Below are positions 46,540 through 59,167 of a stretch of DNA of 64,000 nucleotides, in pieces. A program made the translations under genes and the position numbers. Positions within the stretch are counted from its first letter, which is position 1, and each line of letters opens with the position of its first letter. The notes beneath the pieces were generated by a model that saw only the letters and a program-made list of their open reading frames with translations, was not told where the DNA came from and ran no database searches. The DNA is from Triglochin maritima (taxonomy: Eukaryota; Streptophyta; Magnoliopsida; Alismatales; Juncaginaceae): contig OY821777.1 in the NCBI GenBank assembly GCA_963682175.1, forward strand, positions 3,551,501-3,615,500, written 5' to 3'.

Positions 46540-47130
46540 GGATGTGAGAACTTCAAAGCATTCTGCTAACCTGGTGGGTGTTGAAGACGGGATACTTTTG
46601 TTGGGATTGGAATTTCAGATATTTGTGTTACTTGTGCTGCTCCTCATGCCTAAGTTACTATAATTACCAAGTCTTCTTAAAATACGTGGTGTGTGTGAAA
46701 AAATGTGTTACTACTTACTACTTTACACCAAACAGTGATCGAGGTACCCTCTTAACTGTATTTAGTAGGAATTACTGATAATTATTAAAAAAAGGTTTAC
46801 TTCTTTTGACTGCAGCAGGGGAATATAGATTGTATTACGCTGGTAATAGACTGTTGTGTTATTTTGTTTCTATGCAATTGTCTCTTATTAGGAAAACTTT
46901 CTTTCCTGTAAAATATTGATTGCTGATGGCCAAATACCTGATATATTTACGTTTCGAAGCTATAAATCTTTTAAAAAAACTCAAGTAAAAAAAAACTAAT
47001 AAAGCAAACAAGATAAAAAAAGATGTTGAACGTGTTAATTTTGTGTAAAATTTCGACAAAATGTCTAAAAAACATGACAAACAAAACATTAAACGCCCCT
47101 CCTTAATTCCCACTTCATGACTTCAACACC
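46540..47130. other. Intergenic DNA
   Basis: AT-rich; no recognisable gene. Confidence 0.45.
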
Positions 47131-47179
47131 ATGGCAACCCAAGTTCAGTCCTACTCCGACGCCCACCGCACCTCCACCG

Positions 47180-47187
<8 letters not shown>
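47131..47187 (+). pseudogene. Possible first exon cut by a MULE insertion
   Basis: ATG followed by C-ending codons reads MATQVQSYSDAHRTSTG and then runs into the TA microsatellite bordering MULE 2. Codon use resembles the GC-rich first exons of the nearby genes. I could not identify the protein or link it to the LANCL relic on the other side. Confidence 0.3.
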
Positions 47188-47236
<49 letters not shown>

Positions 47237-47237
47237 T
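47185..47237. repeat. (TA)n(GA)n microsatellite at the left edge of MULE 2
   Basis: About 15 TA units followed by about 11 GA units. A shorter TA run (56622-56636) lies at the other edge of the element, so it may have inserted into a TA-rich target. Confidence 0.9.
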
Positions 47238-47940
47238 AAGGTTAGAATGAGTCCTGAGCTCATTTTGTTTAAATGGGCTCCTCAAGATCTAACCATTCAT
47301 CTTAATCTAAATGGGTGGGGATGTTTTAATTGTAGGAAGGGTATTAAAGTAAAATCGTGGGTCTTCCCAAATCCTTCAATCCACGATACCAAAACGAACC
47401 CACTATTTCCTCCATACATTTTCGTCATCCCTTTCTCCTCACCCTCCAAACCCATTATTAATCTTACCATTTCTTTCATCCCTTTATCCGCACCCTCCAA
47501 ACCCTAATTGATCCTTAAAGAAGCCTCATTCTTCGTGACATCTTCCGTTTTTTGGTTAGTTTCTGCTGCCTATTTTATTTTTTGTTCGATTTTTGGATCC
47601 AGAATTTTATACGCACATTATTTAGGTTTTTCGCTGTAATTTTCAGTTTTGATCGGATTTTTGCTGCTGAATACGTTATTTATTTAATCCTAATTACTGG
47701 TTGTTTGGTTTATTTTTTTTATTGTGATTTCGGTTTTTTATGCTTTTTTGGTTTTTAGTTGGTTTGTGGTCCTTATTTAGGTTTTTGGTTGTTGATTTTC
47801 TATTTTTCTTGTGAATCCTTAAATCTGAAGTATATTAGGGATCTATATAATATTTGGTAGAACAGTGTGTTTATATTATTAGTTGTGAATTTGAAATTCA
47901 TTCCAATTTGTATTTGTTATCAGAGGACAAAATCCAAATT

Positions 47941-50850
47941 ATGGATATTGAAGAAAGAAATCCAACATCCTTAGAGTCCAGAGAAATCCAATCAGGTCTA
48001 CTAGTCAATGGGGTAAGCTTTTGTTTTATTACTTTTTTAAATGGATTTCACATTGAGAAATTGTGATCTTAATCTAAAATTAATTACAATCGATAATAAT
48101 TTGAAGTTTATAACGGGATAATCTAGGTGGTAGCAGCAATATTCATATGACTACTGTAATATAAAATTGAAAACTGTAATATTGAATTTTCAATCTGGAA
48201 TATAAAAATTGATACATGTAATATTGACAATTTTACTTAAAATATGTAATATTAGTATTGATAGGGAATTTCACATTGAAAAACTGTGATCTTAATCTAA
48301 AGTTAATTACAATCCGAAATAATTTTAAGTTTATAACAGGAAAAACTTGGTGATAGCATCAATATTAATATGAATACTGTAATATAAATTGGAAACTGTA
48401 ATATTGATTTTTCTATCTGTATTATATAATTGATACATGTAACATTGACCATTTTACTTGAGATATGTAATATTACTTTTGATAGTGGATTTCACATCGA
48501 AAACTATGATATTAATCTAAAATTAATTAAAATCGGAAATAATATTAGGTTTATAACAGGAAAATCTTGGTGTAGCAGCAATATTAATATGACTACTGTA
48601 ATATGAAATTGAAAATTGTAATATTGAATTTTCGATTTGTAATATAAAAGTTGATACATGTAATGGTGACCATTTACTTAAACCAAAAATATATCATTTG
48701 AACTAGTAATATAGTAAAGTAATTTGGATTTGACAATCTAATATTGTAATATCATTACAAAACTGTAATATAGTATGTCTAACTGTTCACCATTTAGGAT
48801 AATTTAAAGTTGCCAAACGAGGAGCATGCCAAAGAATTTTTACTGATACCTGACGTTAAAAGTGAGCTGAAACCAACCTATGGACAGGAGTTCAACTCAA
48901 TAGAAGAAGCTTACAACTATTATAAGAATTATGCAAATGCGGGAGGGTTTAATGTGCGAAAATCATCAACCAAATATACTGAAGCAACTGAAAATAATTG
49001 CAGAGAAATCATCTTAAAAAAGTTTGTTTGCTCCAAAGAAGGGTCATCCTGTACAAGAAGCAACAAAAAGACATCTATGACTGAAGTGTCAGTTACAATA
49101 AAGAAGAGGAAAGTTGCGACATCAAGATGTGAATGTCAAGCCAAATTAAAAATCAAATTTGATCGAGAAAAAAATAGGTGGTTTGTGCTAAATTTTGTTG
49201 AAGGACATAATCATGAAATGACAAGCTCATCTCAAAGACATTACATGAGAAATAATCGCAACATACCGCCAGTTACTCAAGGATTGTTGAAATCTATGAG
49301 TGAAGCAAACATACCTGTTGTAAAACAAGCTGTGATGTTAGGAAATGAAAGTGGTGGTTATGACCAAATAGGATTCACGTATAGAGACATACTAAATATG
49401 AATGCTGCTAGAAGATATGAAACAGAAGGATATGATGCAGATTTGGTACTTGAACACTTAGAGAGTGCAAAGAAGGGTGACAAAGAGTTCTACTATTCTT
49501 ATCAGAAGAATGAACAAAGTAAATTGAGTCACTTGTTTTGGGCTGATGGCACTTGTCGAGATAACTTCAAACATTTTGGAGAAGCCATCACGTTCGACAC
49601 CACGTATTGTACAAACAGGTACTCAATGATATTCGGAGCCTTTTGTGGTGTAAATCATCACAGACAAACAGTCTTCTTCGGAATGGGTTTGCTAAATGAT
49701 GAAACTATATCATCCTTTAATTGGTTGTTTTTGGAATTCAAAACTTGTATGGGTAGAGAACCAGCTGCTATTGTTACTGATCAAGACCCAACTATGAATT
49801 CTTCATTGGCACAAGTGTACCCCAAGACCTTTCATCGTTTTTGCTCGTGGCACATAATGGATAAATTACAAAAAAAATTGGAGGAGTAAGCAATAAAGGG
49901 CATGTTATTCAAGCCTTTCATGATTGTGTGTGGTACACCGAGGACATCAAAGATTTTGAATGTAAGTGGACCAGAATCATTAAAGAAAATGAGCTTCATG
50001 ATTCAAAATGGTTGAATTCTTTGTTTGAGATACGGGAAAAATGGGTTCCAGCTTTCATGCAAAATATTTTCTTTGCTGGTATGAAGACTACTCAAAGAAG
50101 TGAATCAATGAATGCATTTTTGAAGACATACATAACACGACAAAACACCTTATTCGAGTTCTTATGCATGTACATTTCTATTTTGTTTATACATTGCCAT
50201 GTATATTCAATGGTTAAATTGTACCATATTATTTATAATTTTAACGTAAGATATGTTAGAAAGTTATATATGATGTTAATAAAACGTATATGTATTTGCT
50301 GTCATATTTAAATAGAACAGATTTATTAGGATTAGCCGTAACATATTCTTTATAACTGTAATATTACAGTATGATTTTTAATAATATCTATTGTTACATA
50401 AAAAATAACCGTACTTCAGTCAGTTTTCCAATTCCATATAATACGCCTCAAAATAAGTGCAATATGTTATATAAGTTAGCATTGTTTTGTTATTGTAGAT
50501 TTGAAGTGGCTCTAAAGCATCAAAGAGAGAATGAAAATAGATGGGATTATAATGACCATAATAAGAAGGGGGAGCTACTGACTAAATTGAACCTTGAAGC
50601 TGAAATGGAAGAAGTATACACAAGAAGTATCTTTCACATCTTTCAAGAACAGTTGAGGAAGAGTTTTATGTGCAACGTTACACTTGAAAATATGGATGAA
50701 AAATCAGTTACATACAATGTCAGCAAGATAGATGAAGACAATGGAACAATGAAAGTGAGGTTCAAAGGCATTGATAATGTGCCTATTTGTGACTGTCACT
50801 TTATGGAATTTGAAGGAATTCCTGTTAATAATAATAATAATCAAAACTGA
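47941..50850 (+). pseudogene. FAR1-type MULE transposase of element 2, damaged
   Basis: Exons about 47941-48012, 48798-50169 and 50499-50850. The FAR1 domain (about 48885-49240) has family Cys/His residues (VCSKEGS, SRCECQAKL, EGHNHE). The transposase core has ITFDTTY, IVTDQDPTM, CSWH and RSESMN. The frame breaks at a run of eight A (49870-49877): KLQKKLEE then stops, while the next frame continues GVSNKGHVIQAFHDCV; one missing A, or a -1 slip, explains it. The third exon reaches the start of the SWIM finger (CDCHFMEFEGIP) and then enters an ATT-repeat tail and stops, so the Cys-x-His half is lost unless a further exon exists that I could not find. Likely non-functional, recently lost. Confidence 0.8.
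48013..48797. repeat. Three tandem copies of a unit of about 222 bp in transposase intron 1 (MULE 2)
   Basis: ATTTCACAT-starting units begin at 48045, 48268 and 48489 (223 and 221 bp apart). Each contains TTAATCTAAA-TTAATTA and several TGTAATATT-like motifs. The array fills nearly the whole intron. Confidence 0.85.
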
Positions 50851-51590
50851 ATTCAAACCGTAAGGTAAACTGTTTAGCCGTAAAATAAAATATTTAGCCG
50901 TAAGATTAACTGTGTAGCCGTAAAATAAAGTTTTTAGCCATAAGATAAACTGTTTCACCTTAATCATTATGCAAATTAAAAGACTCATGTAATCAAATTT
51001 CTTATCAGTACGCAAAATCAAAATGTAATATTAATTTGTGCGATTTAAGATACAATTGACTATACCCTTTATCAATTAAAAAAGTTGATGTCTGATAATG
51101 TGTAAGATGTAATGTGAATCTTAGATAATTGGAGATTTAATAGTATATTGTAGCTGTAATATGACGATAACAAATGTAATATCGTAGTGCTGTTTCAATA
51201 AAACTATGCAAACTGTAATATTAGAAGAGTTTTACCTTATCAGTACGCAAATGTAATTTCCTGTTAATAATAATAAAAATCAAAACTGAATTCAAACCGT
51301 AAGGTAAACTGTTTAGCCGTAAAATAAAATATTTAGCCGTAAGATAAACTGTGTAGCCGTAAAATAAAGTGTTTAGCCGAAAGATAAACGGTTTCACCTT
51401 AATTATTATGCAAAATAAAAGACTCATGTAATCAAATTTCTTATCAGTACGCAAAATCAAAATGTAATATTAATTTGTGCGATTTAAGATACAATTGACT
51501 ATACCTCTTACCAATTAAAAAAAATAATGTCTGATAATGTGTAAGATGTAATGTGAATCTTAGATAATTGGAGATTTTGAAAAGTTTTAA
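50825..51590. repeat. Tandem duplication (about 439 bp) after the MULE 2 transposase
   Basis: ATTCAAACCGTAAGGTAAAC begins at 50851 and again at 51290. The following text, with repeated TTTAGCCGTAAAATAAA units and GATACAATTGACTATACC, is nearly identical. A third, shorter copy lies at 53271-53400 in an intron of the Ulp1 gene. Confidence 0.88.
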
Positions 51591-52078
51591 CAAGAAATGA
51601 TGGAAACACAACATTTAATATGAAACTTTAAGAGTAGGGGTACTCATCTAAGCGTAGTAATAATAACTTAAAAATTCATTCATATTAACAGTTGCAAGCA
51701 ATTGTATTGTTGTACATTTCATAATTTTGTCCAATTCACATTTTTTTTCCCAAGAATCTAATTATCCTGTATAATTGACATTCCATTTCACATTTCAAAA
51801 TGTTGCACATGTTCCACGAAGTATGTACCCTGGAAAAAGAAGCTGTAATATTATGTTGAAGATGTAAATTCAAGGAGTTGCTTTAATATTAGTCGGCAAA
51901 ACGTAATATTAAAGGGGTGCTCGGCTAGGAATAAGTAATAGTAACTGTAAATATTCATCCATAAATACAACAGTTGCATGCAATTGTAATGTTGTAAATT
52001 TCAAAAAGTTTGTTCAATCCCAAATTTGTTTTGGAAATATTCTTTCATATTACAGAAGTAATACTTTTTTCTGAAAAT
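51591..52078. other. Spacer between the convergent genes of MULE 2
   Basis: AT-rich; carries two related stretches (near 51660 and 51940) around AATTCATCCATA and GTTGCA(T/A)GCAATTGTA, plus scattered GTAATATT motifs. No coding sequence seen. Confidence 0.5.
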
Positions 52079-55000
52079 CTAATCACAACATGTTCCACGA
52101 AGTATCATAGCAACGTATTCAGCACGAATCCGAGCCATATCTTCTTCTCCAAAATCAAAAACATCTTTTCCTTCTGAGAGATATTCTGCAAACTTCAATA
52201 CATACAAGCCACAATTCAAACTGGTGGGTGCTTGCTGGGGGCAAGGAACATGTTCTACTTTCCAAGTCTTCATATTATCAAAATTGTGTGTCATTTCAAA
52301 GTACTTAGCCACCCACCTAGACTGCAAAAATTAACATTTCCACTCAAAAACAAAGAAGCATATCAACTGAAAATAAGTAACAGTAAACAATAAATCCATG
52401 TGTAACGAAACTCAAGAACAGAAAAACATACCTACTGAAGAACTCTTGCTTTAACTCTAGCAGAATTACAAGAGTTGTACGATTGGAATCGACTTTGTTG
52501 AAAATTGATGACAAAAAGATGCCAGTGGCTACCCGTGTGCAAAATCATGAAATAGTAATTAACTATACCCATAATATAACTTGGACAATTGAAACATTGA
52601 CAAAGGTTTTTCTTCATTTCATCAGTAAGGACATCTGGACATGAATGCAACTTTATCTACATTGAAATTGGATCAAAAAAAGTTAGAACAACAAATCGTT
52701 GAAGAAAGCAAAGGAAGAATATTAGAGAAACAACCCAACAAGGTAGAAGAAATAACCTGAGGGTAAACATAAGAGAATAGACAATATAAACCAGCACGAT
52801 CTGCAGCTTTAGCTTTAAGTTCCAGCAGCTCAAATATCACTTCTAATACCTAAAAGGTGGGACAATTATCAATGGTTGAATAAAACAAGTGCAAACATTT
52901 AATTTCACTTACATCACCAGAAACCATTTTTCCATCCAACACATCAAGCAAATGTGATCCTATGCAAAACATGTTTTTAGTTGTTCTGTAATTCCTTGCA
53001 CTCCTGAAATTTAAAATAATTAAGGAATATGTAACATAACCCCAAAAAATTAAATAATGTTGATGATAGAATAATGTCAATATCTATCACCTAAAACACT
53101 TACATATCTCTAGGATCACTTAGGAATTGATCAATACATGTTTTATCCTCCAAAGAAATTACTGAATATCCCAAATAGGTGGTAACGGCGATTAGTGAAA
53201 CCTATAAATTAAGAATGAAAAATTAAATCACAGTAAACAAATATCCAATTAGGAATATAAATGTTTGTTTTTCTAATAATAATAATAATCAAAACTGAAT
53301 TCAAACCGTAAGGTAAACAGTTAAGCAGTAAGATAAAATGTTTAGTCGTAAGATAACTGTTTAACCGTAATTATTTTGCAAATTAAAAGACTCATGTAAA
53401 CAATTTTTTTTTGCAAAGGTAGAGTTACATAATATTAAAAACCAGTAAAAAGAAGTGTTATATCAGACTATACCTTCTCATTTTCTAAAGTCTTCGATTC
53501 TTGTATTAGATTAACACCATCTTCTGGCAGAATTTTGGGTTTCCGATTAAGTCTCATTTTCACACGCCTTGTTAATGAACTTTCAGATGTATTCGCTGTC
53601 GTTTCTTTTCTCTTGTAGACTCTTTTGAAGGGAGGAGGTCCATGACACACATTCACATTATCACAAGAAACGTGGGTGGAAGTCATTTGGTCATTACCAA
53701 TGACAACATCAACCACATTAGACATATACAACTGTTGATCACCAATATCCATCTCCTCCACAGAATTGGTATTGACCTGTGAAATCTGAGAAAGCCCCAA
53801 GCTAAAAGTTGGCACATGCGACTTTGGTTGACCAGAATTTTTCTTTAAGGTAGAGAGTTCAGATTCCAAATCAGCAACTTTCTTCTTTAAGAACTTCAAG
53901 TCAGTATTCTCAGCTTCCAAAATACAGACTTTTTTATTTAACAACTGCACCTCCAAAATTAATTCATCATTTCTTTTCTTCAAATGTTGGGCTTCATTGT
54001 CATCAACATCTACACCATCAGAACGATCATCTAGTTGCTCCCTTCTTTTTTTGGAATTCAACATCTTCTTTGTGGTTGCAACATTAACCAGAGGCAAATT
54101 TTGCTCATTTGGAAGAAGCTTGAAAAAATCATTTTCATCAACTAAGATGTTATACAAAATCTGCAGGTAGCATAACTTTGTTTACTCAATATTTGTATAT
54201 CCCAAAAGTAAAGTTTGAAAATTACAAATGATAATTGCCATTCAAATGCTGATGCCTATCATGGTAAGCAAAACCGTATTATAATTTAACCAATATTGCA
54301 CAATTAGTATGAGTTTAATGCAACACACCATATCGTCAACCACACTAGTAAGGTCTTTTAGCTTTGGTTCAACAGGAGAAGCCCACTTCCTAATCCTTGG
54401 CTTCAATTCCGGAAAAACTGGTTTAAACAAATTGATGTGCTCATACAACCATACCTGAAATATAGATAACCGAAATGAAAGTTAAATCTAAAATATATAA
54501 TAGTGCATCTAGCAAGGAATAAAAAATATAACCATTATTGAAACTACAAACCATAACGTCATAAGTTTAATATAATACAAAGCTGTAATATTATATCAAT
54601 AACAGGAAAATAAATATCTTTGCCTTAACTCACGAATATTAATTAATTTTTAATAGATGCATGTAGCAATTTTGCCAAAATATAGATAATGTTAAATTTA
54701 GGTAATGTAAGAACATTCAAAGACATCAACAGTTGTACTATTGTTTGATGAAAAGGAAAAAACTAACCAGCAGTAATATGAAAATAAATTATACCAAATT
54801 AAAGTAAAAATAAAAGTTAAGGTAATTACCATTAAACATATGCTTGATCCAAGAGCATAAGTGCTAACAGATTTCCTCTTCCCAGCCTTCTTGCTAATAA
54901 TTTGATCACGTATGAGAGGTACATTTTCCATTGTTAGGTTGTGAATAGCCTCGGACCAATTGTAAAATTTCAGGCTCTCTAATTTGTCAAAATTGGATAG

Positions 55001-55494
55001 TGCAGCTCGTGGAACATTAGACCCAGACTCAGGCAATAAAAAGGTAGAACACATCAACAAAATTAATAGTTTGACAAAATCATCAACAGAATCAGCATCA
55101 TCCTTGCAATGTAACTCAATCATAAGTTGTTGAATTTTTGTGGTATTGAAGGTGAAGTTTTTTTCTTTACTGTATTTTGACTCTAAATAAGAGGTTTTCC
55201 CACTTCCTCTTATCTTCACCTTTATGCCCGAAGCAGGTAAACCTAAAATAGCTGCAACATCTTCCACAGAAAAATCTAAGTTTACACCACCCACACAAAA
55301 TCTGTTGGAGTCAACATGCCTACTGATTAAATCTTCAAGTAACCATCGATTAACATTCAAATTTGGAATATGAAGAAGTTTTCCAAAAGGGGTCACTGAC
55401 AGCCTTTTTAAGTGAGCTTCATTAGGTTTATATTTCTCCACAAACTCAACAAAAAACTTCACATAACATCTGTGGTTGACGCAATAGTTAACTG
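52079..55494 (-). CDS. Ulp1-type (C48) protease with plant-mobile-domain-like N terminus, MULE 2
   Basis: Minus-strand exons, 5' to 3': about 55494-54837, 54455-54329, 54160-53474, 53201-53104, about 53004-52915, about 52850-52757, about 52657-52435 and about 52322-52079. A short exon near 55641-55563 and an ATG exon near 56101-56081 (MERLNPQ) may precede them, but their phases did not join cleanly. The N part (FSVEDVAAILGLPASG) matches the same region of the MULE 1 protein, as does VWLYEHINLFKPVFPEL. A coiled coil follows (DELILEVQLLNKKVCILEAE). The peptidase has His (SHWHLFVI), Asn (SYNSC) in place of the classical Asp, Gln (PQQ) and Cys (NCGLYVL). No stop was found inside the exons, unlike its transposase partner. 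At least eight exons against three in MULE 1. Confidence 0.72.
53271..53400. repeat. Third copy of the AGCCGTAA-type repeat
   Basis: ATTCAAACCGTAAGGTAAAC and variants of TTTAGTCGTAAGATAA, similar to 50851-50980 and 51290-51420, inside an Ulp1 intron. Confidence 0.82.
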
Positions 55495-56789
55495 TAGCAA
55501 AATATTAAGAAATCAGAATTATAACCACAAACATACTAGAAAATTAAAGACTCATTAAAGCACCTGCAGATTTAGATGTTTGTAGATTTGAACTTTCACC
55601 ATAATCTTTGCATTGCAAATTTACTGTACTCGCCAGATTGCCTAATACACCAAGATGTGTGAAAATTTCAGTGAGACATAATAATTTTTGAAACTAGCAT
55701 TAAATAGTTTTTTACTAGAACATTAAAATCTGTTAGACACATTTTATAACATGAACCAGAAAATCCAATTATATAACCATAACAAAGCTTCGAAATTGAA
55801 TAATAATAACTACCAATGTTTAAAAGAGAAAAATTAAACTACCAATAACAATTTAAAAACTATGTAAAAACCATATTCAAACGAATTCAAACATGTTGAG
55901 ATTAAGAAATCAGCAAACCTCTGTTTTTATAAGAAACATAGGTATTAACGATAATATATTAACAGAATTTTGAAACAGGAAAATAGGAAGAAGATTATTC
56001 AGCATGAAAACACAAAATAAACGACAAAATACCAAACAAGATCAAACACTCGTGTGTCCAATGGAATAAAAAATTAATACCTGTGGATTTAACCGTTCCA
56101 TCTCTCTTTTGTTCCATTTCGGTTTAACAGAGGCTTTCGGTTGGGAAGAATGAGAGGTATTGATGCGTGAGATATTTGTGTAAAATAGGGAGAGAAAAGA
56201 TGGGATTCGGAAAATAATGGTTTCGGTGGAAAAGGATTAGGAAATGGAACGGTTTCGGACAGAATTTGTGTGGTGTAGAGAATAGAAAGGCTCGAAGGAG
56301 AAGATGGTGAGAATTCGGTGGAGGATTCGGGGATGATGGTTTCGGTGGAAAGGGTTTGGGAAAAGGGTTTCGGAAAGGGTTTGTGTAGAATAGGAGGAAG
56401 AAAATCTCGGAAAGAGGATGGTGACGGTTTCGATTTCGGTGGGGCTGAAAATCTTAGTTTCAAAAAAACCCTAAAAATAGTATGTACGAAAAACCAATAC
56501 TACCCTTCTGCCGTAAAAAAATAAACAGGACTTTAAGAATCGTTAGATTGGTTTTGGATGGTGGATGATCAAGGGGCTCACTTAAGCCTAATTAAGCCTA
56601 AGGCTCGTTCTAAAATTTCTGTATATATATATATATAGCATTACATGCCATATAAGATATTTAGGCAACTTTATCGATGCCACATATTTCTATTATGATA
56701 TTGTAGTTTGATTGCGTTATGATTTGTTAATCTGTGTCATTCACTCTACTCAGGGACAATGAAAATAATTACGAGAATATCAATTTTTG

Positions 56790-58106
56790 CAGGGGTGTGA
56801 CATTCCTGTGTGGTTGAGTAGGGGTTTATGCTCTTGGAGCAGTGATCGCACAACACAGGAATGACAAACAACAACGTGATGTTTTCTTAGATCTCTACTT
56901 TGAGGTACTTCTATATTAACATCATGAAATTATGTTTTGACTCTTCTCATGAAAACAAGTATTGAAGTTTCCAAACATTTTTGTGCACCATATCGGGCAT
57001 TATCATGTTTTCACGTAGAACAATTCTAAGTTTAATATCCAAATTACCGATAATCGTTTGTCATGTGTCTAGCTTTCACCATAATCTCGACACCGTTATT
57101 TTTGTTCAACTGCATCAGTAATTCTTCTCGTATTAATATATACCAGAGGAAGTTAACCATTTAAGTTCAAAACATATGTTTTCATCTATAGTTAGCAAAA
57201 GAGAAGGCATTACCGGTAGGCCCTGAAGAAGGAGGTCTAGGCATGTCATACGAGCTCCTCCACGGGCGAGCTGGTTTCCTCTGGTCTGCCTTGTTCATAA
57301 ATAAGCACCTCGGGCCGGACACCGTGCCACAATGTTTGTTATCTCCTATCGTGGAGGTCGTGCTTTCAGGGGGGGCGGACAGGGGCAATGGGCAACAATA
57401 ATTGCCCACTAATTGTGAAAAGAAAATAAAGAGATGCACTCATACCGTGAGAGTATGATTTCAGTCGACTATCGATCTCTAACTTATTATGGTAGTTAGT
57501 ATTTATGCATATCAATTCATTAACGCAACATAAACCCCGATGTTATCTTCTTTGGATTTGTTAGATGAAGACTTTGTACTTCAGAAACCAATTGTATTAT
57601 CAGTTCTTAATTTACACAAAATTTAAGATCTTTATATTGATAATTTGTTGAGAGCAACTTCCAGCATTGTGCATATTGCAATTGTACCACAAGTGCTCAT
57701 TGTAGAAACAATATAACTTACATTTTCAAATGATACTGGACCTCTTTTCTGGTGTTTGCAGACGACCGAGAGTTCTACAATGAAGCCGTCGAAGTCGGGG
57801 AAGTTGTGTGGTTGAAAGGATTGATCAGAAAGACAGGGCTAGCCAATGGGATATCGGGCAATGCATATGCTTTCCTATCTCTTTACAGGCTAACAGGAGA
57901 CAAGTTGTACTTGGGAAGGGCCAAGTCCTTTGCTAGCTTCTTGTATTACAATGCTAGGAAGATCACATTCGGCGGCCACTCGATCGAGGATGTCCATTCG
58001 TACTCTCTCTCTTTGAAGGCCTAGCGGGCACTGCTTGCTTGTGGTTCGACATTGTTTCCCCGGAAAATTCAAGGTTTCCTGGGTTTGAGATTTGAAGTTT
58101 ACGGTC
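56790..58106 (+). pseudogene. LanC-like (LANCL/GCR2 type) pseudogene, 5' part missing
   Basis: Three exon remnants. 56797-56904 reads GVTFLCG, stop, VGVYALGAVIAQHRND; the TGA at 56815-56817 replaces the family Arg codon (CGA). 57192-57400 reads LAKEKALPVGPEEGG, SYELLHGRAGFLWSALFINK and then runs into a stop. About 57762-58106 reads EVGEVVWLKGLIRKTG, NGISGNAYAFLSLYRLTGD, then shifts frame in a CT run near 58006 and continues FEGLAGTACLWFDIVSPE and RFPGFEI. The N-terminal half and the Trp-His-Gly region are missing, and the zinc-ligand CHG is ANG. LANCL proteins are lanthionine-synthase-like glutathione-binding proteins; this copy cannot make one. Confidence 0.88.
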
Positions 58107-59167
58107 GATTTCCTTGCATGTATAAATTAATTGTAGGTTGGATCTTCTTTAAGACCTTGTTAGCCACAAGAATGAATCTGTTCCAAGTTTTATCTGGACT
58201 TCAATTGTCATACTAGTCTTGATGTGCAAAAATGGCTTTAGGCGATGATGGCAATCTCAGGTTTAAATGAGGTGGCAATCGAAGATCTTAAAATTGTTTT
58301 TAGTGTGTAGATTGTAGAATGGGATCAAGTGGTTCCTACGTTTTAAGCGCTTGAACGTTTTTAATTGAAGATCTTGTATATTTGAAATCTTTCTAAATTC
58401 ACCAGTAAACTTCTCTCGTCTCAAATTTTGTTGTCAGCACAAGATTCGAAAGTAGTCTACTTACAGATAGCTTAAATTTCAGTTCTACTGCAAAGTGAAG
58501 TAGTTGAACATGTTACACGTTATATTGCAACCAAATCTTCTTAGTTCCACTTCCACTTCAGAGTCCAGGCTACCGCTGTAATGAAAATATCTTTAATTGC
58601 AAATTTGGATGTGACTTATGACCTTCGGTGTTGAGATGCTCTGTCAATTCCAATTCTCTTACTACCTACAAGCTTAAGCCAACAAAGACGTTTACAAGTA
58701 AAAAGAATTTGTTTTTTTTTCCCTTGAAATTACCGACTACGAAATTGGATCACGAATCGATAGTCCTAGAAATCTAATACGGATTAAAATCCTGGATAAA
58801 AAATGTGAACAAAATTATAGTTGATTGTAATACAACTAGAACGGGTACTCAGTTCTGGGGTCGCGGAACCAAAATTGTATGAAAACATAAAGCACGATTC
58901 CAAATATCAAAGGAAGTTGCCGTCGCCCAAGGGACAAACCCCCACAATTTACTTTCTTTTATTTTACTTATTTGCTATTTTAGAGATGTAGCTGAAGGCA
59001 ATATACAAGTATGCAATTCTTTACTGTCTAAACATGTAAAAGTACACCCTCTTCCTCTTCCTTAATTTGTTTCAAATCGGATATAAACATAAAGAAACAG
59101 CTGAAAGCAACAAGTAGATGTCTGTCTTGGACCATGGCAAAGCTTCTGATGTGAACGAAATCAAGGG
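58107..59167. other. Intergenic DNA
   Basis: AT-rich; no recognisable gene or repeat. Confidence 0.45.

Larger units (their letters stand above)
47238..56620. mobile_element. MULE 2: FAR1-type transposase plus convergent Ulp1 gene, with degenerate TIRs
   Basis: The left end (from about 47241, TTAGAATGAGTCCTGAGCTC) and the reverse complement of the right end (from about 56615, TTAGAACGAGCCTTAGGCTT) match at about 70% over some 50 bp, ending in CTCCTCAAGATC versus CCCCTTGATC. The gene order mirrors MULE 1: transposase (+) and Ulp1 (-) converge. The motif CTGTAATATT and phrases with AGCCGTAA fill introns and spacers. A target-site duplication cannot be read because both borders are TA runs. Confidence 0.75.
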
